Below the pieces are notes generated by a model, which ran no database searches, was not told the origin of the DNA, and was given only the letters and a program-made list of their open reading frames with translations. From Liriodendron chinense (taxonomy: Eukaryota > Streptophyta > Magnoliopsida > Magnoliales > Magnoliaceae): a stretch of DNA of 64,000 nt. Location of the stretch: positions 1 through 64,000 of the forward strand of contig PVNU02002760.1 in NCBI GenBank assembly GCA_003013855.2, in the 5' to 3' direction. This document shows, in pieces, positions 10,744 through 20,465 of this stretch. Both the position numbers and the translations under genes were made by a program. Each line of letters starts with the position of its first letter. Position 1 is the first letter of the stretch.

Positions 10744-12189
10744 TGTTCGCTCGCCTCAAGTGTAAGGCTGCGATATGTAGTAATAAAAACTCGGTAAGAC
10801 CGAGGTCGATCCACAGGGAAATACTAACAACTCCCAAATCACTCCAGTAACTCAGTTTTTGAAAGAAATCAGTTTCAATTGAATGTTTACTTAAAACAGG
10901 AACTTAATGAAAAATCAGAGATATAAAGTACTAAGGCTTTCAAGGATCCACTTGTAGCAATCCCATGTCAATTCAATCAATCCAAGTAGAGAACACAACT
11001 AGATTTGAAGTCCTATCTCTCATCTAGTTGGAAAATAAAGCATTCACACACATTCCATCATATCAAGTTGAACTTCCAAGTTCTAGTTCCATTCAATCAA
11101 TACAAACTCGAAACCATAGCCTGCGAAGTAACAGCCATGCCTCTGGACTATGGCCTGCTCAAGGATTACTATAATCCGAATTTAAACAAACAAATATGAT
11201 AATCTCAGAGAATTAAAAGGAATTCATGTCCGGAGCACATAAACTCAGATAAAACGTCTCAAACTACCACTTTTTGGAACTAAAGCATGCAAAAATCCAA
11301 ACTTGAATGTAAATTACTTGAATTAAACTGAAACCAACATGGAATTAGCTACAAGCTTCACCTCTCAGCCTTAGTTGAGAGGTTCTAGCCGAGCATTGTC
11401 ATGCTACAACTAAAAACTCTGAAATAAAGCATAAAAACAGAAAAACCCGAATAGGAGAGTTACAGCCGCTACACAATCGCCTTCACTCTCCAAACTCACG
11501 TTCCTTAGCCTCTCTGATGACCTGGGAAGAACCCCTAGGTGTCCTTTTATAGCAAGCAACCTCCCTTGCGTCGGATTCTGCGAAAGACTACGCATTGCGC
11601 AGCGTTTTCCGGAGTCCAGATTTAGAAAGGACTCTCCATACGCAGAGCCGACCGGTCGTGACCGGTCGGACTAGCTTTTCAAACAGTCCAGGGAGTGCTG
11701 CCGACCGGTCAAGACCAGTCGGATAGACCTGTCCATTGTTCCAGCAAGTGTGGCCGACCGGTCATGACCGGTCGGACCAAGTTGTCCATCATCCAGCGTA
11801 TATAGCCGACCGGTCGTGACCGGTCGGGCTCCTCTTTCCAGCTTCTAGTGTGTATGGCTGACCGGTCAAGACCGGTCGGCCTGTTCTTCTATGTGATCAG
11901 CAACCGTGGCTGACCGGTCAAGACCGGTCAGCCCTCCTCAAATTGTTCTTCTTTCTTTCTTTTCTTTTCTTCTTTCCTTCTTTCTCTTCTCCTTGCTTTC
12001 TTCTATCTTCGATTCTCTTTCATTCTTCATCCAATGACTTCAAAAGCTTTCTTTTAATCCCAATTGAGTGAAGTCCGCTCTCATCCCTTGTAATCACAAA
12101 ACATGTGTTAGATGGGCCTTTAAATCATGAAAATCATGCAAACCATGTCATGTAATGGGCAATGCAATGTATAAATTGGAGGTTCAACA
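10744..12189 (-). repeat. Element C 3' LTR
   Basis: 1,446 bp with inverted termini TGTT...AACA. It contains TATAAAAG (minus) near 11548-11555 and the GACCGGTC palindrome array at 11644-11935. It matches 19021-20465 with few differences. Confidence 0.95.
11644..11935 (-). repeat. Six-copy ~55-bp array with GACCGGTC palindromes (C 3' LTR)
   Basis: Six units each contain an inverted repeat of GACCGGTC half-sites around a 2-bp centre, usually extended to CCGACCGGTC on the left and its complement on the right. Spacers share 'gtcca' and 'tccagc' words. The array ends about 90 bp upstream of the LTR TATA box in the element's direction. The same array is at 19922-20215 in the other LTR. Confidence 0.9.
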
Positions 12190-12202
12190 CACCCCCCAAC
12201 CA
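12190..12202 (-). other. Polypurine tract of element C
   Basis: On the minus strand the sequence GTTGGGGGGTGTG directly precedes the 3' LTR. It is the expected plus-strand primer site; elements A and D have the same motif. Confidence 0.85.
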
Positions 12203-13308
12203 GCTTTTTGCTAGTCCCGAGCAAAGCATGCGTGAAAACAATTTCAAACCTCCAAATCCAACTCTCTTCCAGAAACCATGTTTCTATCCATTCCAAGATG
12301 TACAAGTATAAAATTTGGAGAAATTAGGTGATAGAAGCTGACCCTTGGACTCTCAAAACATAAGAAATGTCTACATGTAATTCCCGCTGATTGATTGATA
12401 AATAGAAGAACTCGAACAAATTCAACCTAGTGTGCATAGTGAAAGTTCATCTCATGAGTTCCTGGGATCATCTTCTTCATAGATTAAGTAAACCAAGGAT
12501 TTTAAGGTGCACAGAGCAACAACAAGCCTATGACAGGAATTTGCCTTACCGTCCTTCCGACGGCTTTCACACTACGTCCCATTTCCGGCTTTGGTTACGG
12601 TTCGACCATCCCCCGGTTGGTAATAGGTAGCCCTTTTCAAAATTTTCCACCATTTTTCTTTCCTTCCCGATTTCATCCTTTCTTTCCTTTTTTCTTTTAA
12701 ATTAGATAGGATTTTTAGAAATCCATATCTTCTGTTATTTTCCCATGGACAAGGATGGCCAAAATACCCCGGCTTGGCTGCTCAACACCTTTAAATCAAA
12801 GTCTAGCTAATCCACAAATCACATAACCCTGTCACTCATGAAAATCGTGTAATGTGAACTTGGTGCAAAGGTGTTCAAATTTTCTATCAATCACAACAAT
12901 AGGGGAACTAACATATAAAACCATTATGTTGGGAGAAATTCAAAACTACAACATCACACACTTCGTATCTCCTCTTCTTATACTCATAGCATCTCAAATG
13001 TATAGAAACAAGATTTTTTAAAAGAGTTTTGAGATGTTAGAAAAAATTTTGTGCATATGAAGCTCGAAATGTTGCAATATGCTAGATGAAGAATCTCATC
13101 TCACCCCCCAACCAAATCTTGCATTGTCCTCAATGTAAAAAGATAGTCAATTAGCATGAACATGAGAGCAATGGTAAACAATGAGAGAGTGAGAACAATA
13201 GTACCTGATAGAGCGATCATGGAATTCTCCAACCCAACAACTAAAACCTAGTAAAACAGTAAAACAAAACTAAACCTACCTATGTTATACCTCCATCAGA
13301 CTAGGAGA
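12203..13308 (-). other. Conserved 3' noncoding block of element C
   Basis: No ORF of note. The core at about 12361-12640 is strongly similar to the same position in D (23940-24230), A (58250-58510, opposite orientation) and, less so, B (50590-50850). It includes a short potential hairpin formed by CCGTC and GACGG near 12550-12565. Confidence 0.7.
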
Positions 13309-14226
13309 TCAATCATCCTGATAGACAGGATCATTCAGGGAGATGGACATGTCCTCTGAATCAAATTTCTCAACAAATGGTTTAAGGCGTTGTCCATTAA
13401 CTTTGAAACAGTCACCATTCGCTGCATTCTCAATCTCAACAGCCCCATGAGGAAAAACTTCTTTGACAATATATGGGCCGGTCCATCGAGATCGTAATTT
13501 TCCCGGAAAAAGATGAAGTCGGGCATTATACAAGAGCACTTTCTGTCCTTCATGGAAAGATTTCCTTAAGATGTGCTTGTCATGAAAGGCCTTCATCTTG
13601 CTCTTGTAAATTCTCGAATTCTCATATGCATCGTTTCGGATCTCATCAAGCTCATTTAATTGAAGTTTGCGAAGCGAGCTAGCCCTGTCAATGTCAAAAT
13701 TTAAAGCCCGAATTGCCCAATAGGCTTTGTGTTCTATCTCCACAGGCAAGTGGTAAGCTTTCCCATAGACAAGTCTATAAGGGGACATTCCAATGGGTGT
13801 CTTGTAGGCAGTACGGTGAGCCCAAAGTGCATCATCTAATCTTAGGGACCAATCCTTGCGATCCGGTCTCACCGTCTTTTTCAAAATCTGCTTGATTTCC
13901 CTATTGGAGATTTCAGCTTGTCCACTTGTTTGTGGGTGGTATGGGGTACTCACTTTGTGCCTAATACCATATTTCTTCATCAAAGTTTCAAAAGGTCTAT
14001 TGTAAAAGTGAGAACCACCATCACTAATAATGGCTCGAGGCGTCCCAAATCTAGAAAGTATGTTTTCTTTGAGGAACTTGAGAACCGTACGATGATCGTT
14101 GGTTCTACATGGGATAGCCTCTATCCATTTAGACACATAGTCTACGGCAAGCAGAATATAGACATGTCCAAAAGATGAGGGGAATGGTCCCATGAAATCG
14201 ATGCCCCAACAGTCAAAAGACTTCAA
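13309..14226 (-). CDS. Integrase core and C-terminal domain (element C)
   Basis: A 305-residue open frame encoding the integrase that would insert the cDNA. The DDE triad is visible: D10 in WGIDFMGPFP, D69 in IISDGGSHF, and E105 in HPQTSGQAEISN, giving the classic D-X35-E spacing. The C-terminal part has the GPY/F-type RWTGPYIVKEVFPHGAVEI. There is no chromodomain, consistent with Athila. Its first residues overlap the end of the upstream frame, because one extra T near 14216 shifts integrase out of the RT frame; the ATG is therefore probably not a natural start and the product was part of the polyprotein. Confidence 0.9.
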   Translation of the reverse strand: MKSFDCWGIDFMGPFPSSFGHVYILLAVDYVSKWIEAIPCRTNDHRTVLKFLKENILSRFGTPRAIISDGGSHFYNRPFETLMKKYGIRHKVSTPYHPQTSGQAEISNREIKQILKKTVRPDRKDWSLRLDDALWAHRTAYKTPIGMSPYRLVYGKAYHLPVEIEHKAYWAIRALNFDIDRASSLRKLQLNELDEIRNDAYENSRIYKSKMKAFHDKHILRKSFHEGQKVLLYNARLHLFPGKLRSRWTGPYIVKEVFPHGAVEIENAANGDCFKVNGQRLKPFVEKFDSEDMSISLNDPVYQDD

Positions 14227-15955
14227 GATGTTGAATTGGGGTGAGAGGCATCATATTTCGACGGGATAATCCTCCTAACTTCTGGCAGCGCTCGCACACT
14301 TTGCAAAACTCGTGGGTGTCCTTAAATAACTTGGGCCAATAAAAACCACACTGCAGAATTTTCGCAGTTGTTTTCTTAGCTGAAAAATGACCCCCACATG
14401 CTTGATTATGACAAAAGGAGATGACTGAATTGTGTTCACCATCGGGGACGCATCTCCTTATAATTTGTTCTGGGCAATATTTAAACAATAGAGGTTCATC
14501 CCAGAAAAATCTGCGCACTTCCCTTAGAAATTTACGTTTGTCTTGCGCAGTCCAATGAGTCGGGATCGCACCTGTGGAAAGATAATTGGCTATATCAGCG
14601 TACCATGGTGGATGCATAGCAACAAAGAGTTGCTCATCAGGGAATGAGTCCTCAATAGGTGACTCGTCAATGGAATTTGGTAGGACTAGGCGGGATAGAT
14701 GATCCGCTACCACATTTTCTAACCCTTTCTTATCTTTGATCTCCAAGTCGAATTCTTGAAGGAGTAGGATCCATCTTAGCAAATGGGGCTTAGCATCCTT
14801 CTTAGAAAGAAGGTATTTCAGCGCTGCATGATCCGTATAAACAATAACTTTGGATCCTATTAAGTATGGCCTGAATTTGTCCAAGGCAAAAATGACAGCT
14901 AGGAGCTCTTTCTCTGTAGTCGAATAATTAACTTGGGCAGGATTGAAGGTCCTACTTGCGTAGTAGATGACATGGGACTTTTTATCTTTCTTTTGGCCTA
15001 ACACCGCCCCAATAGCAAAATCGCTCGCATCGCACATCAACTCAAAAGGCATGGACCAATCTGGTGGTTGCATGATAGGAGCGGTTGTCAACATGTCTTT
15101 TAGCTTTGAAAAAGCTAATTGACATTCGGCACTCCACTCAAATTGGTTCTCCTTTTGTAGAAGGTTGCATAAAGGCCTTGAGATGTGACTAAAGTCCTTT
15201 ATAAACCTTCGATAGAAACCGGCGTGTCCAAGGAAGGACCGCACATCGCGTATGCTTTTGGGTGGTGGTAGATTGGAAATTATGTCAATTTTCGCCCGGT
15301 CTACCTCTATTCCATTAGACGAGATGATATGTCCAAGGACTATTCCTTTTTGTACCATGAAGTGGCACTTTTCCCAGTTTAATACAAGTTGATTTTCCTC
15401 ACACCTCATCAAGACCAACTTCAAGTGCTTGAGACACTCATCAAATATACAACCAAAAACAGAAAAATCATCCATGAATATCTCAAGAAACTCACCCACC
15501 ATGTCCGAGAAAATACTCAACATGCATCGTTGGAATGTGGCGGGTGCATTACATAACCCAAATGGCATCCTTCGGTAAGCGAAGGTACCAAACGGGCATG
15601 TAAATGTGGTTTTTTCTTGGTCTTCCGGAGCTATCTCAATTTGGTTGTATCCGGAATAGCCATCTAGGAAGCAATAATAGGAATGGCCTGCCAACCTCTC
15701 CAAAATTTGATCCATAAATGGGAGAGGGAAGTGGTCTTTCCTAGTAACCGTGTTGAGCTTCCTATAATCAATGCACATACGCCAACCGGTGGTCATCCTA
15801 GTCGGTATAAGCTCGTTGTTGGAGTTTTCAATGATGGTAATACCAGATTTCTTGGGGACAACTTGGGTAGGACTCACCCATTGGCTATCTGAGATGGGGT
15901 AGATAATACCCACATCCAATAGCTTCAACACCTCGGCTTTGACAACCTCCATCAT
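14213..15955 (-). CDS. Reverse transcriptase, RNase H and integrase zinc finger (element C)
   Basis: A 580-residue open frame. RT motifs include WRMCIDYRKLN (58-68), LDGYSGYNQ (97-105), and FMDD with the catalytic aspartates (160-163). RNase H follows, with PFELMCDASDFAIG (303-316) and VYTDHAALKYLL (372-383). The final part is the integrase HHCC zinc finger, with histidines in HNQACGGHF (516-524) and cysteines in KVCERC (552-557). The domain set is complete. Upstream, a TGA near 16016 separates it from the protease frame; downstream a frameshift separates it from the integrase core. As a replication enzyme it would synthesise cDNA from a tRNA-Asp primer. Confidence 0.93.
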   Translation of the reverse strand: MMEVVKAEVLKLLDVGIIYPISDSQWVSPTQVVPKKSGITIIENSNNELIPTRMTTGWRMCIDYRKLNTVTRKDHFPLPFMDQILERLAGHSYYCFLDGYSGYNQIEIAPEDQEKTTFTCPFGTFAYRRMPFGLCNAPATFQRCMLSIFSDMVGEFLEIFMDDFSVFGCIFDECLKHLKLVLMRCEENQLVLNWEKCHFMVQKGIVLGHIISSNGIEVDRAKIDIISNLPPPKSIRDVRSFLGHAGFYRRFIKDFSHISRPLCNLLQKENQFEWSAECQLAFSKLKDMLTTAPIMQPPDWSMPFELMCDASDFAIGAVLGQKKDKKSHVIYYASRTFNPAQVNYSTTEKELLAVIFALDKFRPYLIGSKVIVYTDHAALKYLLSKKDAKPHLLRWILLLQEFDLEIKDKKGLENVVADHLSRLVLPNSIDESPIEDSFPDEQLFVAMHPPWYADIANYLSTGAIPTHWTAQDKRKFLREVRRFFWDEPLLFKYCPEQIIRRCVPDGEHNSVISFCHNQACGGHFSAKKTTAKILQCGFYWPKLFKDTHEFCKVCERCQKLGGLSRRNMMPLTPIQHLEVF

Positions 15956-16015
15956 GTTTGGATTTAGCCGTCTTTGAGGTTGTCTAGTCGTTTTTGCATT
16001 TTCTTCAAGGTGTAT

Positions 16016-16921
16016 TCAGTGCGTGCAAACCGAAGGATCTATCCCTTTGAGATCCGCTATTGTCCAACCTATGGCTTCCCTATGTTTTTTGAGTAACTCA
16101 ATCAACTTGTGCTCTTGGTCTTTCTCAAGGTGGGAGGCAATGACAACTGGGAATGTTTCCTCTTGACCCAAATATACGTATTTAAGCTCGGATGGCAGTG
16201 GTTTGAGGTCAAGCTTCGGTGGTTTGATGTTAGATGGTAGAGGCCTTGATGTGGTTGGTGGCAACTTTTCAAAATGAGGCCTCCACCGGCTAGTATCAAC
16301 TACCGGTCTTTTTGCTTGCACAATTTCACCAATGATAGGGTCTTCAGGATCCATGAAGTGTGCTAAGCATGTCTCCAAGCTTTCTAGTGGTTCAAGTTGG
16401 AGGAGTTCTTCTTCTTCAAAAGTTTCGAGCATGTTCACATCGAAGAACTCATCATCATCGACATCCCTATGTCTTTTGCCCAAGTGAAACACATTCACCT
16501 CTAGTGTCATGTTTCTAAAAGATAGTTGCATCACCCCATTCCGGCAATTGATGATTGCGTTTGATGTGGCAAGGAATGGGCGGCCTAAGATTACCGGTAT
16601 TTGGGTGCTAGCATCCAAAACCGGTTGTGTGTCCAAGACTATAAAATCTACCGGGTAGTAGAATTTGTCAACTTGGACTAAAACATCCTCAACTATCCCC
16701 CTCGGTACACGGATAGATCTATCAGCGAGTTGCAATGTGGTTTTGGTGGGTTTTAATTCACCAACACCCAATTGCTCATATACCGAGTATGGGATCAAGT
16801 TCACACTCGCCCCCAAGTCTAACAAGGCACGTTCAATCCGGTAGTCTCCAATGATACATGAGACGGTGGGACTACCGGGATCTTGGAATTTTGGGGGGGG
16901 TCTTTTGAGTGAGGATGGCAC
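16016..16921 (-). CDS. Aspartic protease and linker (element C)
   Basis: A 301-residue open frame with the retropepsin-like active site ALLDLGASVNLI (active Asp at residue 35) and the downstream VILGRPFLATSNAIINCRNG segment. An acidic linker and a segment running into the RT frame follow. It overlaps the gag frame by about 50 bp in another frame, because the G run near 16891-16898 has one base more than in element D, where gag and protease are in one frame. It ends at a TGA where element B has a His codon. Role: cleaves the Gag-Pol polyprotein. Confidence 0.88.
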   Translation of the reverse strand: MPSSLKRPPPKFQDPGSPTVSCIIGDYRIERALLDLGASVNLIPYSVYEQLGVGELKPTKTTLQLADRSIRVPRGIVEDVLVQVDKFYYPVDFIVLDTQPVLDASTQIPVILGRPFLATSNAIINCRNGVMQLSFRNMTLEVNVFHLGKRHRDVDDDEFFDVNMLETFEEEELLQLEPLESLETCLAHFMDPEDPIIGEIVQAKRPVVDTSRWRPHFEKLPPTTSRPLPSNIKPPKLDLKPLPSELKYVYLGQEETFPVVIASHLEKDQEHKLIELLKKHREAIGWTIADLKGIDPSVCTH

Positions 16922-18595
16922 TAACTTGCTCAGTTAAGAAGGCCTTTTGCTGCACATTATATTTGCGTTTTGTTGTGCATAGGTCTTTTAGAAACTTGGC
17001 ATAAGAGGGAATTTGTTTGATGGCGTCAAGCAAAGGGATATTGATCTTGACTTGTCTGAAAATCTCTAGAATATCTTGAGAGTTTGGGAGAGATTTTGGG
17101 GCAACCAATCTCGAAGGGAATGGTGCTACGGGCTTGTAAATGCGTTCCGGTTGTTGTGGGGCTAAGTTAGATCCATTTTCATCCTCAGAATTTACCGGAT
17201 CATTAGGCTCATCGGCCTTCACCGGAATAGTTTTGTCAATTTGTTTACCACTTCTAAGGGTGGTAATGGATTTAGCTTGTTCCATGTTCTGGTTAGAAGG
17301 ATTAGGGATGCTTACTTCATGTACTTGCCTTGGATTGGGCTGAGGTTGGGCCGGAAAGGTCCCTTCCCTAGCATTCAAGCGTCCCTTAATCTCATCAACC
17401 GAGACTTTAAGCTCTTGGAACATTTGCTGATTCGATTCATTTATTTGCGCTTGCCCTTGCATAAATGCTTTCAAGGTATCCTCCAATGAGAATTGAGGTG
17501 GGGCCATATTTTGCATGGGTGGCCCTCTTTGGGAGTTGGTAGGATTGCCCGTAGGAGCATTCTTCCAACTGAAATTTGGGTGGTTCTTCCAACTCTCATT
17601 GTACGTATTACCTACCGGTCCATTGAAGGGCCGTTGATAACCATATGTGGCATTGGCTGTCTCTTGTAGCACTTCCTTAAATGCAGGAATTGTAGGACAA
17701 TCTTGCGTAGCGTGTAAGTCGGTGAGGCAAATCCCACATGTGGTTTTAACAGCTTCCTTGGACTTGGGAACTCCACTTTTGCTAAGTTCCATGGCCTCAA
17801 CCTTCCTTGTGAGGTTGGCTATCCTTGCATTCACATCGTCTTCCTCTTTAAGGACATAGATCCCTCCTTTCTCTTGAGTGGGCTTGGGGTTCTTGGGTTT
17901 ATCCGAGGTATCCCAAGATTGGGCGTTTTCAGCCAACATGTCCAAGTAACTCCAAGCCTCATCTGGATTTTTACTCATAAACTCACCATTGCACATCATT
18001 TCCACAAATTGGCGCATATTGGAACTTAATCCATCATTGAAAAAATTTATAACTCGCCAACTCTCATAGCCATGATGTGGGCAAGCAAGCAGGAGTTCTT
18101 TAAATCGTTCCCAGCATTGGAAAAAAAATTCACCCTCTTTAGCCGAAAAATTCATTACGGCTCTTCGAAGGGTGTTCGTTTTATGAGCCGGGAAGAACTT
18201 TTTCAAGAATTCCCGGTTCATCTCAACCCATGACCCAATCGAGTGTGGTCTAAGAGAGTGAAGCCAATCTTTGGCTCTTTCTTTCAAGGTGAAGCGAAAG
18301 AGTTTAAGTCTGATAGTATCGTCGGAAACATTGGTATAATGCAAGGTGGCCAACACTTCTTCAAATTCTTGTTAGTGTAAGTATGGGCGGTCAGAGTCTA
18401 GCCCATGGAATTTAGGTAAAAGTTGAATTACGCCCGGTTTTATGTCAAAGTTTCCACCGTTTGCTGGTAGAACTATGCAAGAAGGTGTAATTGCACGGGC
18501 AGGTTGTAGGTAGTCCCGTAGTGATCTCATTGGAGGAACATTATGTACCTCATTCTCTCCTACTCCTTCCTGATTTGCGTTTGTAGTTGGAGTAG

Positions 18596-18626
<31 letters not shown>

Positions 18627-18767
18627 CCTTACAGGTGTTTGATCCATACTCCCCAAACTTTCACAATGCTCTTGATAATTCCGGACTCGTCTATGGACTG
18701 ACAATGGTCCAACTAAACCACCTTCAGATTGGAGACGATTTGAGTGGTTACGTTCCCAACGGGACAT
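16872..18767 (-). CDS. Gag (element C), with one internal stop
   Basis: Starts at ATG 18767 (MSRWERNHSN). One in-frame TAA at 18372-18374 splits it into 131- and ~494-residue open parts; D has a Leu codon at that place. The second part contains the retrotransposon Gag domain (about residues 13-125, with LKERAKDWLHSLRP and FFQCWERFKELLLACPHHG) and one zinc knuckle CGICLTDLHATQDC (CX2CX4HX4C, residues 207-220). The N-terminal part has a polyproline run encoded by a 26-bp homopolymer. Gag would form the virus-like particle. Confidence 0.88.
18595..18620. repeat. 26-bp poly-G run (poly-C in gag sense)
   Basis: Encodes prolines in the gag N-terminus of C. The same site in D has only six G, and the D frame is shifted there. 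Confidence 0.95.
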
Positions 18768-18996
18768 AAACCACTCAACCAGAAACTGGCTAAAACTAGA
18801 TCCTAAAAATCTGAAATCTGAGAGTAATCTAAAAAAAACTAAAAAAAAACTAAGTTAGAAAGATATCACCTGATGCGCTTGAACTAGAGAAGAATTCCTA
18901 CAAAACAGAAAAAATTAGTTAGTTCTAAGAAAATCAGGAAGCCTATCTATTTCTACTTTTACAGCCACTGAATTATTTGAAAACCGTTATCTAAAT

Positions 18997-19014
18997 TCCC
19001 CGGCAGCGGCGCCA
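18997..19014 (-). other. Primer-binding site, tRNA-Asp (element C)
   Basis: On the minus strand TGGCGCCGCTGCCGGGGA lies six bases inside the 5' LTR. It matches the 3' end of plant tRNA-Asp except for one base. Confidence 0.93.
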
Positions 19015-19020
19015 AAAACT

Positions 19021-20465
19021 TGTTCGCTCGCCTCAAGTGTAAGGCTGTGATGTAGTAATAAAAACTCGGTAAGACCGAGGTCGATCCACAGGGAAATAGT
19101 AACAACTCCCAAATCACTCCAGTAACTCAGTTTTTGAAAGAAATCAGTTTCAATTGAATGTTTACTTAAAACAGGAACTTAATGAAAAATCAGAGATATA
19201 AAGTACTAAGGCTTTCAAGGATCCACTTGTAGCAATCCCATGTCAATTCAATCAATCCAAGTAGAGAACACAACTAGATTTGAAGTCCTATCTCTCATCT
19301 AGTTGGAAAATAAAGCATTCACACACATTCCATCATATTCAAGTTGAACTTCCAAGTTTTAGTTCCATTCAATCAATACAAACTCGAAACCATAGCCTGC
19401 GAAGTAACAGCCATGCCTCTGGACTATGGCCTGCTCAAGGATTACTATAATCCGAATTTAAACAAACAAATATGATAATCTCAGAGAATTAAAAGGAATT
19501 CATGTCCGGAGCACATAAACTCAGATAAAACGTCTCAAACTACCACTTTTTGGAACTAAAGCATGCAAAAATCCAAACTTGAATGTAAATTACTTGAATT
19601 AAACTGAAACCAACATGGAATTAGCTACAAGCTTCACCTCTCAGCCTTAGTTGAGAGGTTCTAGCCGAGCATTGTCATGCTACAACTAAAAACTCTGAAA
19701 TAAAGCATAAAAACAGAAAAACCTGAATAGGAGAGTTGCAGCCGCTACACAATCGCCTTCACTCTCCAAACTCACGTTCCTTAGCCTCTCTGATGACCTG
19801 GGAAGAACCCCTAGGTGTCCTTTTGTAGCAAGCAGCCTCCCTTGCGTCGGATTCTGCGAAAGACTACGCATTGCGCAGCGTTTTCCGGAGTCCAGATTTA
19901 GAAAGGACTCTCCATACGCAGAGCCGACCGGTCATGACCGGTCGGACTAGCTTTTCAAACAGTCCAGGGAGTGCTGCCGACCGGTCAAGACCGGTCGGAC
20001 AGACCTGTCCATTGTTCCAGCAAGTGTGGCCGACCGGTCATGACCGGTCGGACCAAGTTGTCCATCATCCAGCGTATACAGCCGACCGGTCGTGACCGGT
20101 CGGGCTCCTCTTTCCAGCTTCTAGTGTGTATGGCCGACCGGTCAAGACCGGTCGGCCTGTTCTTCTATGTGATCAGCAACCGTGGCTGACCGGTCAAGAC
20201 CGGTCAGTCCTCTTCAAATTGTTCTTCTTTCTTTCTTTTCTTCTCTTCTTTCCTTCTTTCTCTTCTCCTTGCTTTCTTCTATCTTCGATTCTCTTTCATT
20301 CTTCATCCAATGACTTCAAAAGCTTTCTTTTAATCCCAATTGAGTGAAGTCTGCTCTCATCCCTTGTAATCACAAAACATGTGTTAGATGGGCCTTTAAA
20401 TCATGAAAATCATGCAAACCATGTCATGTAATGGGCAATGCAATGTATAAATTGGAGGTTCAACA
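19021..20465 (-). repeat. Element C 5' LTR
   Basis: 1,445 bp and the promoter-bearing copy for the minus-strand element. The TATA box site (19820-19827) reads TACAAAAG on the minus strand, against TATAAAAG in the 3' LTR, a one-base loss of the consensus. It contains the six-copy GACCGGTC array. Confidence 0.95.

Larger units (their letters stand above)
10744..20465 (-). mobile_element. Element C: nearly complete Athila-clade Ty3/gypsy retrotransposon
   Basis: A 9.7-kb minus-strand element bounded by LTRs 10744-12189 and 19021-20465 and by the perfect duplication ATCCC (10739-10743 and 20466-20470). In its own direction the order is 5' LTR, tRNA-Asp PBS, gag, protease, RT, RNase H, integrase, noncoding 3' block, polypurine tract, 3' LTR. 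The FMDDFSVFG form of the RT box, the DLGASVNLI protease and the tRNA-Asp PBS place it in the Athila lineage. No env-like ORF is seen; only about 1.1 kb of noncoding sequence follows integrase. LTRs differ at about 17 sites by eye (near 98.8% identity), mostly transitions. Four coding lesions were found: a TAA in gag, an extra G before protease, a TGA between protease and RT, and an extra T before the integrase core. Confidence 0.95.

Noticed and set aside
12430..12630. Frame of 66 residues also found at 24021-24221
   Set aside because: Recurs because the noncoding 3' block is conserved between C and D; the homologous block in A and B does not keep the frame, so conservation is more likely at the nucleic-acid level.
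12203..13308. Possible env-like gene of an Athila element
   Set aside because: The space between integrase and the polypurine tract in C is only ~1.1 kb and has no long frame or membrane segment.
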